From an uncultured Eubacteriales bacterium (lineage in GTDB: Bacteria > Bacillota > Clostridia > Lachnospirales > Lachnospiraceae): a stretch of DNA of 64,000 bases. Made by a program: the position numbers and the translations under genes. The notes under the pieces were generated by a model, which did no database searches, was not told the DNA's origin, and saw nothing but the letters and a program-made list of their open reading frames with translations. Of the stretch, positions 52,295 to 61,052 are shown in pieces. The stretch spans positions 120,745-184,744 of the forward strand of contig OMWY01000002.1 in the NCBI GenBank assembly GCA_900314885.1, read 5' to 3'. Positions within the stretch are counted from its first letter, which is position 1. Each line of letters opens with the position of its first letter.

Positions 52295-53551
52295 ATGGAT
52301 TACAAGAAAATATATTTAAAAAAGGGCGAAGGCCGCATACTTCGCGCGAACGGAGCCTGGGTATATGACAATGAGATAGAGCGCGAAACTGACGGTATAG
52401 GTGACGGTGATGTGGTTGAAATTGTCAGCAATACCGGCTTCTCATTCGGTCTCGGTGTCATAAATCATGCCTCTAAGATCCGTGTCCGCCTTCTTTCCCG
52501 AGACCCTCACGAGGAGATAAATAACGACTTCTTCGTAAAGCGTGTGAGAGCTGCCTGGGAATACCGCAAGCACGTGCTTGGAGAAGAAAACACAATCGGG
52601 ACTAAGGATGGTTCCGGAAGTATAACCGTACCGGCGAGCTGTAGAGTGATTTTTGGCGAAGCGGATATGTTACCGGGAATCACGATTGACAAATATTCGG
52701 ATGTCCTGGTTATAGAGAGCCTTGCCCTCGGAACAGACCGCTTCAAGGGAGAGATTATTGACTGCCTTAAGGCGATACTCGCGGAGAATGGCGTTATTAT
52801 TCGAGGCGTCTATGAGCGAAGCGACGCTAAGATTCGCGAGAAGGAAGGCCTGCCCCGCTTTAAGGGCTTCTTCAACGATGAAGAATTCGATACGAACGTA
52901 GACATAGTCGAGAACGGAGTGAAGTACTTCGTAGATGTCGCGGAGGGCCAGAAGACCGGCTTCTTCCTAGACCAGAAATATAACCGTCTTGCTATAAGGA
53001 ATATTGCTAAGGATGCGGAGGTGCTTGACTGCTTCACCCATACAGGGGCCTTCGCCCTTAACGCCGCAGTAGCGGGCGCCAAGCACGTAACGGCTGTCGA
53101 TGCTTCGGAGGATGGTATAGCCATGGCGAAGCGAAATGCCGCCCTTAACGGAGTCGATGGGAAGATGGACTTCGTGGTAGCTGATGTATTTGACCTGCTT
53201 CCTTCGTATGCTTCCGAAGGAAAGCAGTTTGACCTCGTAATCCTTGATCCTCCCGCCTTTACGAAGTCCCGTTCTTCCATTAAGAAGGCGGCGAAGGGGT
53301 ATAAGGAGATAAATATGAGGGGACTTTCCCTTGTGAAGGACGGCGGCTTCCTTGCCACCTGTTCATGCTCGCATTTTATGGATCCTGACCTTTTTAAGGA
53401 GACAATCGCTTCGGCTGCCCATGATGAGCATGTCCTTCTCCGCCAGGTCTACTTCGGAACCCAGGCACCCGACCATCCGATCCTTTGGGCCGATTCCGAC
53501 TCCTACTATCTCAAATTCTATATCTTCCAGAAGCAAAGCTTGAAAGCATAA
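52295..53551 (+). CDS. Class I SAM-dependent rRNA methyltransferase (RlmI-like)
   Basis: 418 residues: N-terminal PUA domain (about 1-75, KGEGRILRANGAWVYDNEIE), then the EEHD linker domain and a Rossmann methylase with FLDQKYNRLAIRN, motif I VLDCFTHTGAFALNAA, DASEDGIAMAKRNA, the catalytic region VILDPPAFTKSRSS, and MRGLSLVKDGGFLATCSCSH. Homologues methylate cytosine 1962 of 23S rRNA. One base separates it from the acyltransferase stop. A hairpin repeat follows. Confidence 0.93.
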   Translation: MDYKKIYLKKGEGRILRANGAWVYDNEIERETDGIGDGDVVEIVSNTGFSFGLGVINHASKIRVRLLSRDPHEEINNDFFVKRVRAAWEYRKHVLGEENTIGTKDGSGSITVPASCRVIFGEADMLPGITIDKYSDVLVIESLALGTDRFKGEIIDCLKAILAENGVIIRGVYERSDAKIREKEGLPRFKGFFNDEEFDTNVDIVENGVKYFVDVAEGQKTGFFLDQKYNRLAIRNIAKDAEVLDCFTHTGAFALNAAVAGAKHVTAVDASEDGIAMAKRNAALNGVDGKMDFVVADVFDLLPSYASEGKQFDLVILDPPAFTKSRSSIKKAAKGYKEINMRGLSLVKDGGFLATCSCSHFMDPDLFKETIASAAHDEHVLLRQVYFGTQAPDHPILWADSDSYYLKFYIFQKQSLKA

Positions 53552-53569
53552 TAATCATATTATGTCCGA

Positions 53570-53614
53570 CTCCCTCAGTTACTCCTAACGGCGTGACTGA
53601 AGGAGCCTTTTCTT
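53570..53614 (+). terminator. Terminator-like hairpin after the methyltransferase gene
   Basis: CTCCCTCAGTTAC and GTGACTGAAGGAG pair imperfectly around CTAACGG, followed by CCTTTTCTTTT. The same ACTGAAGGAG end occurs at 49241, 49380 and 63280. Confidence 0.78.
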
Positions 53615-53630
53615 TTATTGCAAAACCCTC

Positions 53631-53659
53631 TTGAAATATTTCCCCTTTAGTTATATAAT
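53631..53659 (+). promoter_or_regulatory. Promoter of the chemotaxis receptor gene
   Basis: TTGAAA (53631-53636), 17 bp, TATAAT (53654-53659). Confidence 0.68.
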
Positions 53660-53671
53660 ATATCCCGTAAC

Positions 53672-55237
53672 GTGATACCTCAACCAGAACTTCATAAATC
53701 AGAAAGAAGGAATATTATATCACGGAAAACAAACGAAAACAAAACATCCAAGAAAACCGTCAGCGGTAAGCTCCTTCGAATCATTGTTCCGGTAATTCAG
53801 ACAGTTGTGAATGAACTGAAGGTCGACGGTATCGGCAAGGCTCTCCTTGTATCCGATGACGGGACCATCATGTGCGCCGAGGACAGCAAGCTTGTCGGTA
53901 CGGCCCTTAAGGACGCTAAGAAGAATGCGAATCTTAAGACAGTCTATGAGGCTGACAAGGCCGGCAAGACAAACGCGAACCGCTATAACGGTCTTATAAT
54001 AACGAAGACGAGTGTCGGCTCTACAGGCTGGACCCTCTATACCTATGCCGCCTTCAAGGATGTATATTCCGCCATGTATGGCATTTTCTACATTCTGCTT
54101 ATAGAAATTATAGCGATAATTGTTGTAATAATACTTCTTATTTACATTCCGCTCAAGAAGTACGTAAGCAAGCCTACCTCAGAGCTTTCGAAGAATATCG
54201 ACAGCATATCGAAGGGCGATTTCACCACAGTTATAAATGAGTCGGACAGCGGTGATGAGATTGCCGAGATGAAGAATGCCATGCGGCGCTTCGTGACCGC
54301 CACAAGAGAGAGACTCGCGACAGTCAATGAATCCGCTACGGAGCTTAGAAAGCAGGCCGATATAAGCAGCGAGTCAAGCGTTTCCCTTCGTGAAAATGCC
54401 GAGAGCCAGGCCGATAACATGGATAAGATCAAGAACACCATGTCCAACATGAGCGATGCCGTAAATGATGTCGCTGAGAGCGCCCAGACCCTCGCTGAGA
54501 CTGTAAACAAGCTGACCGAGAAGGAAAGAGAAGCAAATGACAAGGTTACAAATGTCGTTGAGTCCGCTAACGCCGGAAGAACCGATATGGAAAATGTCCG
54601 CACCGGTATGGACAACGTCGTAACCTCGATGACTGAAATGAATGACGCCGTTCAGTCCGTGGATGAGAGCGCTAAGAAGATTACCGAGATTGTTGGCATG
54701 ATAAACTCTATCGCGAGCCAGACAAACCTCCTCTCACTGAACGCTTCCATAGAGGCCGCCCGCGCGGGAGAGGCCGGTAAGGGCTTCGCCGTAGTCGCTT
54801 CTGAGATTGGTTCCCTTGCGAATGAATCCGCGAGCGCGACAGAGCAGATAGAAGGCATCATAAAGGAAATGTCCGTAAAGGTTAAGGACCTCCTTGCGAA
54901 GTCTGACAATAATACGAAGCTTATAGATGGCAACCGCGAGGTAGTTGTCGCAGCCGCCGATACCTTCGCTAAGATTTACGATGAGCTCCTTAAGACTGAA
55001 GAGATCATGAAGGACATATCCGAGAGTGTCGGAAATGTCGATGAGATAAGCACGACCATGGCTGCCACAAGCGAGGAGCAGTCAGCATCGGTTCATGAAA
55101 TCTCTGATAATGTCGAGACCATAGCGAACGCCGCCGATGAGGTGGCAGCAGGTAGCAGCTCGGTAGCCGAGGCCGCCGAATCCGTCGAAGACTCCGCTAA
55201 GTCAATCGACGAAGCCATAAGCGTATTTAAGATATAA
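53672..55237 (+). CDS. Methyl-accepting chemotaxis protein with truncated sensor
   Basis: Signals ligand binding to CheA/CheW. From the GTG at 53672 the frame is 521 residues; only the end of a Cache-type sensor remains (VNELKVDGIGKALLVSDDGT to the membrane), then a single helix (about 136-163), HAMP (about 165-215) and an intact signalling hairpin with NSIASQTNLLSLNASIEAAR. The usual first membrane helix should follow KLLRIIVPV, but the frame jumps to IQTVVNELKV, so TM1 and most of the sensor are deleted in frame. The start is also uncertain: AGAAGGAAT at 53705 is followed by no ATG/GTG/TTG. Possibly a constitutive receptor or pseudogene. Confidence 0.78.
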   Translation: MIPQPELHKSERRNIISRKTNENKTSKKTVSGKLLRIIVPVIQTVVNELKVDGIGKALLVSDDGTIMCAEDSKLVGTALKDAKKNANLKTVYEADKAGKTNANRYNGLIITKTSVGSTGWTLYTYAAFKDVYSAMYGIFYILLIEIIAIIVVIILLIYIPLKKYVSKPTSELSKNIDSISKGDFTTVINESDSGDEIAEMKNAMRRFVTATRERLATVNESATELRKQADISSESSVSLRENAESQADNMDKIKNTMSNMSDAVNDVAESAQTLAETVNKLTEKEREANDKVTNVVESANAGRTDMENVRTGMDNVVTSMTEMNDAVQSVDESAKKITEIVGMINSIASQTNLLSLNASIEAARAGEAGKGFAVVASEIGSLANESASATEQIEGIIKEMSVKVKDLLAKSDNNTKLIDGNREVVVAAADTFAKIYDELLKTEEIMKDISESVGNVDEISTTMAATSEEQSASVHEISDNVETIANAADEVAAGSSSVAEAAESVEDSAKSIDEAISVFKI

Positions 55238-55242
55238 CCTCA

Positions 55243-55270
55243 GGGGACCGCAATGCGGTCCCCCTTTTTT
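55243..55270 (+). terminator. Terminator of the chemotaxis receptor gene
   Basis: GGGGACCGC and GCGGTCCCC pair around AAT and are followed by TTTTTT. Confidence 0.93.
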
Positions 55271-55312
55271 ACTTGCTTAATCTCCTGAATCATGGTGCAA
55301 TGAAGATACCAT

Positions 55313-55682
55313 AAATGAAGGAGAGATTTAATGGGGAACCACGACGAACATAAGAACCATGATAACAGATCTTACAAAGTATGTAACCGATAACCTAGCA
55401 GCTAAGTATGAGAAGATAGTGGAAGGAGTCGATGATATCATGGGTGGACACTTACTAGAGTTTGAAAGCACTAGAATAAAGAATGCCGGGGTACGTGAAG
55501 GCCGTCAAGAAGGCCGTTAGGAAGGCCGCCTTGAAGGCAGAAACCAGTTGTTAGTAACGATAATCGAAGGCATAGCAGATTGATCGCTATGGTATGACCA
55601 TCGAAGATGCCTGCGTCCATGCAGGAGTAACACGCGACCAATACGAACAGGCCAAGGAAGAACTATCGAAGCTTGATGAATA
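55313..55682 (+). pseudogene. Decayed Rpn/PD-(D/E)XK-family gene fragment
   Basis: Fragments of one protein in shifting frames: MGNHDEHKNHDNRS from the ATG at 55331, then in another frame MITDLTKYVTDNLAAKYEKI, EGVDDIMGGHLLEFES and an EGRQEGR repeat interrupted by TAG (55518). After ...NQLLVTIIEGIAD a TGAT insertion shifts the frame again; it resumes as RYGMTIEDACVHAGVTRDQY to ...EELSKLDE and TAA (55680). The EGR-rich stretch and the late helix are typical of the C-terminus of this transposase-related nuclease family. Only the C-terminal part exists; the catalytic domain is gone. The relative at 63332 is also deleted internally. Confidence 0.72.
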
Positions 55683-55763
55683 ATAGCGGCGTATCTGCCA
55701 CGAAGCAACACTGACCTACAATAAAACTAACCTGAAAAAATAAAAAAAGTTTCAGCGAGGGGT

Positions 55764-55790
55764 TAACACTTCTTTTCACCCGACCGATAT
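55764..55790 (+). promoter_or_regulatory. SigD (sigma-28) promoter of flagellin
   Basis: TAAC (55764-55767), 15 bp, ACCGATAT (55783-55790), close to the TAAA-N15-GCCGATAT consensus. The predicted start is near 55797, giving a leader of about 320 bases. Confidence 0.78.
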
Positions 55791-55793
55791 AAA

Positions 55794-56118
55794 GGTTGTA
55801 AGGAAACAAATCCCCGTTGGATCCGCGGAGACAACCCTTACGCAACCATTTAGGTATTAACGGTAGCTAGCCGCTATCCGTGTCCGGACAGTGCCTGGTC
55901 CCGTAAAATTTTTCTAATGTGCGAAGCATTTAAAAAAATTTTATGGTACCTGGCACGGGAAGACTGCTAAAGTCTAAGCCTGGCTCGGAAGGAAAGAAGC
56001 TAGCCTACCGACTGATACAAGAAAAAATGAGGTTCTCCGCATAGTGCAGAGAACAACGACCCTTCCACTCACGGACGAGTGGATGTAGTGACAATAGTCA
56101 CAGAAAAGGAGATTTATT
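55794..56118 (+). ncRNA. Long structured 5' leader of flagellin mRNA
   Basis: Contains GGTTGTAAGG/CCTTACGCAACC (55794-55847), the palindromic element at 55891-55956, GTTCTC/GAGAAC (about 56032-56052), CCACTC/GAGTGG (about 56067-56083) and a GTGAC/GTCAC stem (about 56087-56101) just before the SD AAAAGGAG. No known riboswitch is recognised. A leader this long suggests post-transcriptional control of flagellin. Confidence 0.55.
55891..55956. repeat. Palindromic element, copy B
   Basis: Same 21-bp left arm (GTGCCTGGTCCCG to TAAAATTT) and right arm (AAATTTTATGG to CCTGGCAC) as copy A at 26220, but the centre is CTAATGTGC-GAA-GCATTTA instead. It lies inside the flagellin leader. Confidence 0.9.
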
Positions 56119-57795
56119 ATGGTAGTACAGCACAACATTACAGCCATGAACGCTAACCGTATGCTTAACGTTACAACAAGCGGACAGGCAAAGAGCACAG
56201 AGAAGCTTTCAAGTGGTTATAAGATTAACCGTGCAGCGGATGATGCAGCAGGTCTCTCAATTTCCGAGAAGATGAGAAAGCAGATTCGTGGCCTTACGCA
56301 GGGTAGCGCTAACGCTCAGGATGGTATTTCAGCCGTACAGACAGCTGAAGGTGCCCTCACAGAAGTTCATGATATGCTTCAGCGTATGAACGAGCTTGCT
56401 ACAAAGGCTGCTAACGGGACAAACTCCGCTTCAGACCGGTCTTCTATCCAGGATGAGATTAGCCAGCTCACAACTGAGATTGACCGTGTCGCTGAAACAT
56501 CTAAGTTCAATGAGATGTACCTCTTAAAGGGTGGCTCAGGAACCAAGGATATCACAGTAAACGGACATGATGCAGGCCTTAAGGGCGACTTCGCTGATAA
56601 CGGAGCTACAGCTACATTTACTGCGGATTTCTCAACCGATACGGATATATCTGTTAATGGAAAGGATTACCATATCTATTCAACAACAGATAAGGTTGAT
56701 GAACTCCAGAAGCATGTTGGTTCTGTTGATACAATTACAATAGATGGAACCACATATACAAAGAGTCCTGCTAGAATTTCTTCGGCATACACAGCTCACA
56801 TCGGTTCTGTATATGCAACAAAGGCAAGTGTTGCAACTAAAACCGAATCTATTGAGAAAAAGTCTGGCTCTTTGGCTACTGCGAAGCAAAAATATACATC
56901 TGTTCAGAACAAACTTAAGACTGCGACCGCAGCAAGCGCTCAGAAGGTATATGCTGGAAGCCTGCAGAAGCTTGCATCTAATGTGACCGCGCTTCAGACT
57001 AGTGTAGATAGGATGAGTTCTACTCTTGCTCAGATTACTTCAAAATATAATGCTGCGTATAGTGCCGCAGGAAGCCCTGATTTAAGTGGTTCTGCTTCAG
57101 TTATTTATACATCAAATGATCAGGAATACACAGCCGACCAGATTAAAGCTCTTATTGTGGATGGAGCTAAGGTTGGTCTTAGCGGAAAACAGTCAAGAAC
57201 AGCTGTTGATACTAAGAACAATAAAAACAATATTAAACAGAGTGAAGCAAGAGAGCTCGTTAAGGGTGCGCTTCTTCAGGCTAACCAGGTTGGTGTTGAC
57301 GATGAGTCAAAAGTTAAGGTCGCTGAAAAGGATGATAATAACAGATCAACCTTTACTATAACGAAGGGAGATGTTAACGTTTCTAAGGAACTTAACTTCA
57401 GCCTTCATGTAGGTGCGGATGCTGATCTTACAAACAAGATTGGTGTTACCATTGAAACAATGAACTCTAAGTATCTTGGAGTTAATAACCTTAATGTTAA
57501 GGATGATACTGGATTGGCAGCTACTTACGCGATAGATGCTATAAGCGACGCAGTTGCTAAGGTTAGTGCTCAGCGTTCTGCTCTCGGTGCTGTTCAGAAC
57601 AGACTCGAACATACTATCAAGAACCTCAATAACGTTGTTGAGAATACCACAAGTGCTGAAAGCCAGATTCGTGATACCGATATGGCTACAGAGATGGTTC
57701 AGTACAGCAAGAACAACATTCTTGCTCAGGCTGGTCAGTCTATGCTTGCTCAGGCAAATCAGAGCAACCAGGGTGTTCTTTCACTCCTTCAGTAA
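56119..57795 (+). CDS. fliC: Flagellin
   Basis: Filament subunit, 558 residues. The conserved N-terminal D0/D1 (VVQHNITAMNANRMLNVTTS, LSSGYKINRAADDAAGLSIS, SQLTTEIDRVAETSKFNEMY) and C-terminal D1/D0 (LEHTIKNLNNVVENTTSAES, MLAQANQSNQGVLSLLQ) are intact. The central part (about 140-450) is Ser/Thr/Lys-rich and variable: the surface-exposed D2/D3 region, a likely place for O-glycosylation. AAAAGGAG is 8-9 bases before the ATG. Expressed from the SigD promoter at 55764 through a long leader; glycosylation-type genes follow. Confidence 0.97.
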   Translation: MVVQHNITAMNANRMLNVTTSGQAKSTEKLSSGYKINRAADDAAGLSISEKMRKQIRGLTQGSANAQDGISAVQTAEGALTEVHDMLQRMNELATKAANGTNSASDRSSIQDEISQLTTEIDRVAETSKFNEMYLLKGGSGTKDITVNGHDAGLKGDFADNGATATFTADFSTDTDISVNGKDYHIYSTTDKVDELQKHVGSVDTITIDGTTYTKSPARISSAYTAHIGSVYATKASVATKTESIEKKSGSLATAKQKYTSVQNKLKTATAASAQKVYAGSLQKLASNVTALQTSVDRMSSTLAQITSKYNAAYSAAGSPDLSGSASVIYTSNDQEYTADQIKALIVDGAKVGLSGKQSRTAVDTKNNKNNIKQSEARELVKGALLQANQVGVDDESKVKVAEKDDNNRSTFTITKGDVNVSKELNFSLHVGADADLTNKIGVTIETMNSKYLGVNNLNVKDDTGLAATYAIDAISDAVAKVSAQRSALGAVQNRLEHTIKNLNNVVENTTSAESQIRDTDMATEMVQYSKNNILAQAGQSMLAQANQSNQGVLSLLQ

Positions 57796-57808
57796 TTTCT
57801 ATCCATTT

Positions 57809-57839
57809 AAGGGCCAGCCTTTGGCTGGTCCTTATTTTT
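57809..57839 (+). terminator. Terminator of flagellin
   Basis: AAGGGCCAGCC and GGCTGGTCCTT pair around TTT and are followed by ATTTTTA. Confidence 0.93.
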
Positions 57840-57852
57840 ATAGGGAGGATTC

Positions 57853-58155
57853 ATGATTTCAAAAAAATATAAAAAGGAAAAGTTTTGCGAGAATATTGAA
57901 AAGCTTTGTGACTGGATTTATATGCGCCAGGATTTTGATAAAACCCTACTTATTAGAATTCTACAAGGCTTATTGGATAATTTGAATATAATAATGAGTG
58001 AGAGTAATGTTGATGATGCACCGATGGATGGATATGTACAAAGTTATTTGGCAAAGTACAAAATGTTGACAGGTGCTATAGATAGGGCTGATATGATATT
58101 GATTGCAGACATATTGCATCACGATTTTGTTGAAGACCTACTTAGGGAGGATTAA
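57853..58155 (+). CDS. Small hypothetical protein of the flagellin-modification cluster
   Basis: 100 residues, helical, with no membrane segment: MISKKYKKEKFCENIEKLCD, then DFDKTLLIRILQGLLDNLN and IDRADMILIADILHHDFVED. GGGAGG lies ahead of the ATG, and the stop abuts the Maf gene, whose own SD (GGGAGG) lies in its end. I do not recognise a domain. Tight coupling to the Maf-type gene suggests a partner or chaperone role in flagellin modification. Confidence 0.7.
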   Translation: MISKKYKKEKFCENIEKLCDWIYMRQDFDKTLLIRILQGLLDNLNIIMSESNVDDAPMDGYVQSYLAKYKMLTGAIDRADMILIADILHHDFVEDLLRED

Positions 58156-59961
58156 ATGGACGAGGGCATCTTTGAAAGGAATCTGGAAGCTTATGAAAAG
58201 AGATTCGGTAAGTTTGAAGATAAAAGTTCTGATAAAGCTACAAAGTATTCTGTCGATTTTGCAAAAGACGGAAGTAAGATATTAGTTATAAACGAAAATG
58301 ACGATAAGATATATATGAACAGCACATATGATCCTGCGTATGAGGCTTTAGCCTGGACTAAAAGATATGACAATCTCTCTAATATCAGTAATTTGTTTGT
58401 TATGGAAGGATTATCAGATGGCTATTTCTTTAGGGCAATGAGGTACAGGATGAGCCCTCAGAGCTATTTTATAGTATATGAGCCGTCTGAATCCTTATTT
58501 TCCTTTGTTATGCATGAATTTAATATCTCTGATATATTGGAAGAGCCAAGATTTGTATTGGTTTTGCCATCAATGGGTAATGACCATTTGCTTGAATTAT
58601 TGACAACATATACTGAGAATGCTGATAGAAATACCATCTGTACGGTTTTACCTGGATATAGTATTGATTCTAATTTTGAAAAGGTTTATAAGCAGGCTTC
58701 TATCGAGAATGAAGCGAACTCAGGCTACCATAAATATATGGGAAAGACTTCAGTAAAAAATGAACTGTATGCTCTGAGCAAGCTTGATAAAAATTATCTG
58801 ATTTACGATTACGCTAATGCCTTTCCAAAGGAGTGCCCTGTTATTCTGGTCGCAGCAGGCCCATCATTACTTGATAATGTCAAAGAGCTCTCGAAAGCAA
58901 AGAGTAGAGCCCTGATAGTAGCAGTAGACAGGGCAGCGAAGGTTCTGATTGAAAATGGAATAGAGCCTGACTTTGTAGCAACCGTAGATCCATCAAAATC
59001 AGCGGATTATATAAAGTTTAAAGGAGACGAAAATATTTATCTTCTAGGTACTTATACTGCAAATAAGGAAGCTTTGATAGAATATACAGGCAGAACATTT
59101 TACATTCACCCGGATGTCAGCTATAAGGAAATACCAGGACATACTAACAGGATATTCTTTGTCGGAGACGCAGGCGGTTCTGTGGCTACTTGTGTATTTA
59201 CCTGCTTTGCTAAGATGGGAGTAGATACAATAATTCTTGTCGGACAGGATCTTGCGATGAAGAATGGTAAAACTCATGCCAGTATCTCAGATGAAATAAA
59301 TATGAGCGAATATTATGAGATAGATGGATTAAATGGAGATAAGGTTCTCACAAGATGGGACTGGGATCGTTTTCGTCTCTTTTATGAAAGAAAAATCCGT
59401 GAGTTTAAGGATTTGAATGTTGTTGATGCCACGGAAGGCGGTGCTTTGATTAATGGTTCGAAAGTCATGACATTAAATGATGCCATTGATGAGTACTGTC
59501 AAAAGAATTATGATATTAGTGGCATAATATCTAAGATGCCACACGGTCAAACGGAAGAAGAACATAAAGAGACCGTTAAGCTGATGCAGGAACGTATTGA
59601 TGAGTTAAACGAAATTAAGGATATAAGTCATGAGCTATCGAAGGTTTGTCATAAGCTTGCAAATGTATGCAAATATGGCGATATTAGAGAGAAGAAGAAC
59701 CATAAGGATATATTTAAAGTTGATGAACTGAAGGATAAAATAAGGAGTAAAAAAATTAATGATACTCTGGAAGGATACTGGGTTGCTGAAACCTCACTGA
59801 TACCTCAGAGAGTATTTGTGGTCCGTAATAACGATGAGGCTTATCCGGTATATCGGGACGCGGAAAAATATTATAACCTGTTGCCGGATGCGTGTGATGC
59901 ACTCATTAAAGAGATACAAGAAGCCTTCGACATTAAGGAAGAGAAGGAAGAGAAACTATGA
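58156..59961 (+). CDS. Motility-associated (Maf/DUF115) glycosyltransferase-like protein
   Basis: 601 residues. The central MptE-like domain (about 225-400) has PVILVAAGPSLLDNVKELSK, VAVDRAAKVLIENGIEPDFV, FFVGDAGGSVATCVF and TIILVGQDLAM, diagnostic of DUF115/Maf. Maf proteins transfer nonulosonic or related sugars onto flagellin Ser/Thr. The C-terminal part is helical. It starts on the base after the upstream stop and overlaps the next gene by ATGA. The sugar is unknown: no legionaminate or pseudaminate synthesis genes are in the window. Confidence 0.9.
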   Translation: MDEGIFERNLEAYEKRFGKFEDKSSDKATKYSVDFAKDGSKILVINENDDKIYMNSTYDPAYEALAWTKRYDNLSNISNLFVMEGLSDGYFFRAMRYRMSPQSYFIVYEPSESLFSFVMHEFNISDILEEPRFVLVLPSMGNDHLLELLTTYTENADRNTICTVLPGYSIDSNFEKVYKQASIENEANSGYHKYMGKTSVKNELYALSKLDKNYLIYDYANAFPKECPVILVAAGPSLLDNVKELSKAKSRALIVAVDRAAKVLIENGIEPDFVATVDPSKSADYIKFKGDENIYLLGTYTANKEALIEYTGRTFYIHPDVSYKEIPGHTNRIFFVGDAGGSVATCVFTCFAKMGVDTIILVGQDLAMKNGKTHASISDEINMSEYYEIDGLNGDKVLTRWDWDRFRLFYERKIREFKDLNVVDATEGGALINGSKVMTLNDAIDEYCQKNYDISGIISKMPHGQTEEEHKETVKLMQERIDELNEIKDISHELSKVCHKLANVCKYGDIREKKNHKDIFKVDELKDKIRSKKINDTLEGYWVAETSLIPQRVFVVRNNDEAYPVYRDAEKYYNLLPDACDALIKEIQEAFDIKEEKEEKL

Positions 59962-61031
59962 CAAGCAGTATTATAGATAAATTTTTGGGCACCACAGACA
60001 TGACTATTGTCTCAGCCATGGAGAAGATTGACTCTAATACCAAGGGTATCCTCTTTATAACAGATGAGGACAGGAGGCTTATTGGCGCTATAACTGACGG
60101 AGACATCAGGCGTTGGCTTATACAGACTGGCAAGCTTGATACTGATATATCTAAAATAATTAATTATAGTCCAAAGTCTATCAATGAGAGTGACCGCTTT
60201 AGGGCTGAGGAGATAATGAAGGCCAAGAAGCTTACTGCTATGCCTGTCATTAACTCTGAAGGGATTATTAAGGATATTATATTCCTCGATTATGAGAATG
60301 GTGCTGTAGGCCTAGGCCATAGGAAGAAGCTAGGCGATATTCCGGTTGTAATTATGGCGGGTGGAAAGGGAACCCGCCTATATCCCTATACGAAGATTCT
60401 TCCGAAGCCCCTTATCCCTGTGGGAGAGCTTCCTATAGCTGAATTAATTATTAACCAGTTTTGTGAATTTGGTTGTAATGACTATTACCTTGTGGTAAAC
60501 TATAAAAAGAACATGATAAAGGCTTATTTTAACGAGACTGAGCATGACTATCATGTCTATTACGCTGATGAGGACACCCCGCTAGGGACAGGCGGAGGCC
60601 TTAGTCTACTTAAGGGAAAGATACATAATACCTTTATTCTCTCTAACTGCGATATCCTTATTGAAGAGGACTTCAATAAGATTATGAAGTTCCATAGAGA
60701 GAATAAAAATAAGATTACTATGGTTTGTTCCCTTAAGAACTACCGTGTACCGTATGGCGTAGTGAACCTAGGTGAAAGCGGCAGTATAGAGTCTATGGAA
60801 GAGAAACCAACCGTATCCTTCTTTACTAATACCGGCTGCTATATAGCCGAACCTGAGGTGATAGATGAAATTCCTGATAATACAGAGATGGGCTTTCCGG
60901 ATATTATTAATAAATACCGTAACGCCGGAGAGAAGGTGGGCGTGTATCCTATCAGCGAGAAGTCCTGGCTTGACATGGGCCAGCCTGATACCTACGAGGA
61001 TATGTGCAGGAGACTAGCAGAAAGAAAATAG
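59958..61031 (+). CDS. CBS-domain sugar nucleotidyltransferase (PtmE-like)
   Basis: 357 residues: two CBS repeats (about 1-118) and an NTP_transferase domain (about 125-345) with the activated-sugar signature VVIMAGGKGTRLYPYTKILP, KPLIPVGELPIAELIINQF, GTGGGLSLLKG and FILSNCDILIEEDFNKI. In Campylobacter a protein of the same layout (PtmE) makes a GDP-glucosamine intermediate for legionaminic acid on flagellin; whether this one uses the same sugar or nucleotide cannot be read. It overlaps the Maf gene by ATGA and supports a flagellin-glycan role. Confidence 0.9.
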   Translation: MTSSIIDKFLGTTDMTIVSAMEKIDSNTKGILFITDEDRRLIGAITDGDIRRWLIQTGKLDTDISKIINYSPKSINESDRFRAEEIMKAKKLTAMPVINSEGIIKDIIFLDYENGAVGLGHRKKLGDIPVVIMAGGKGTRLYPYTKILPKPLIPVGELPIAELIINQFCEFGCNDYYLVVNYKKNMIKAYFNETEHDYHVYYADEDTPLGTGGGLSLLKGKIHNTFILSNCDILIEEDFNKIMKFHRENKNKITMVCSLKNYRVPYGVVNLGESGSIESMEEKPTVSFFTNTGCYIAEPEVIDEIPDNTEMGFPDIINKYRNAGEKVGVYPISEKSWLDMGQPDTYEDMCRRLAERK

Positions 61032-61052
61032 ATAATTACTTGGAGGGAAATT

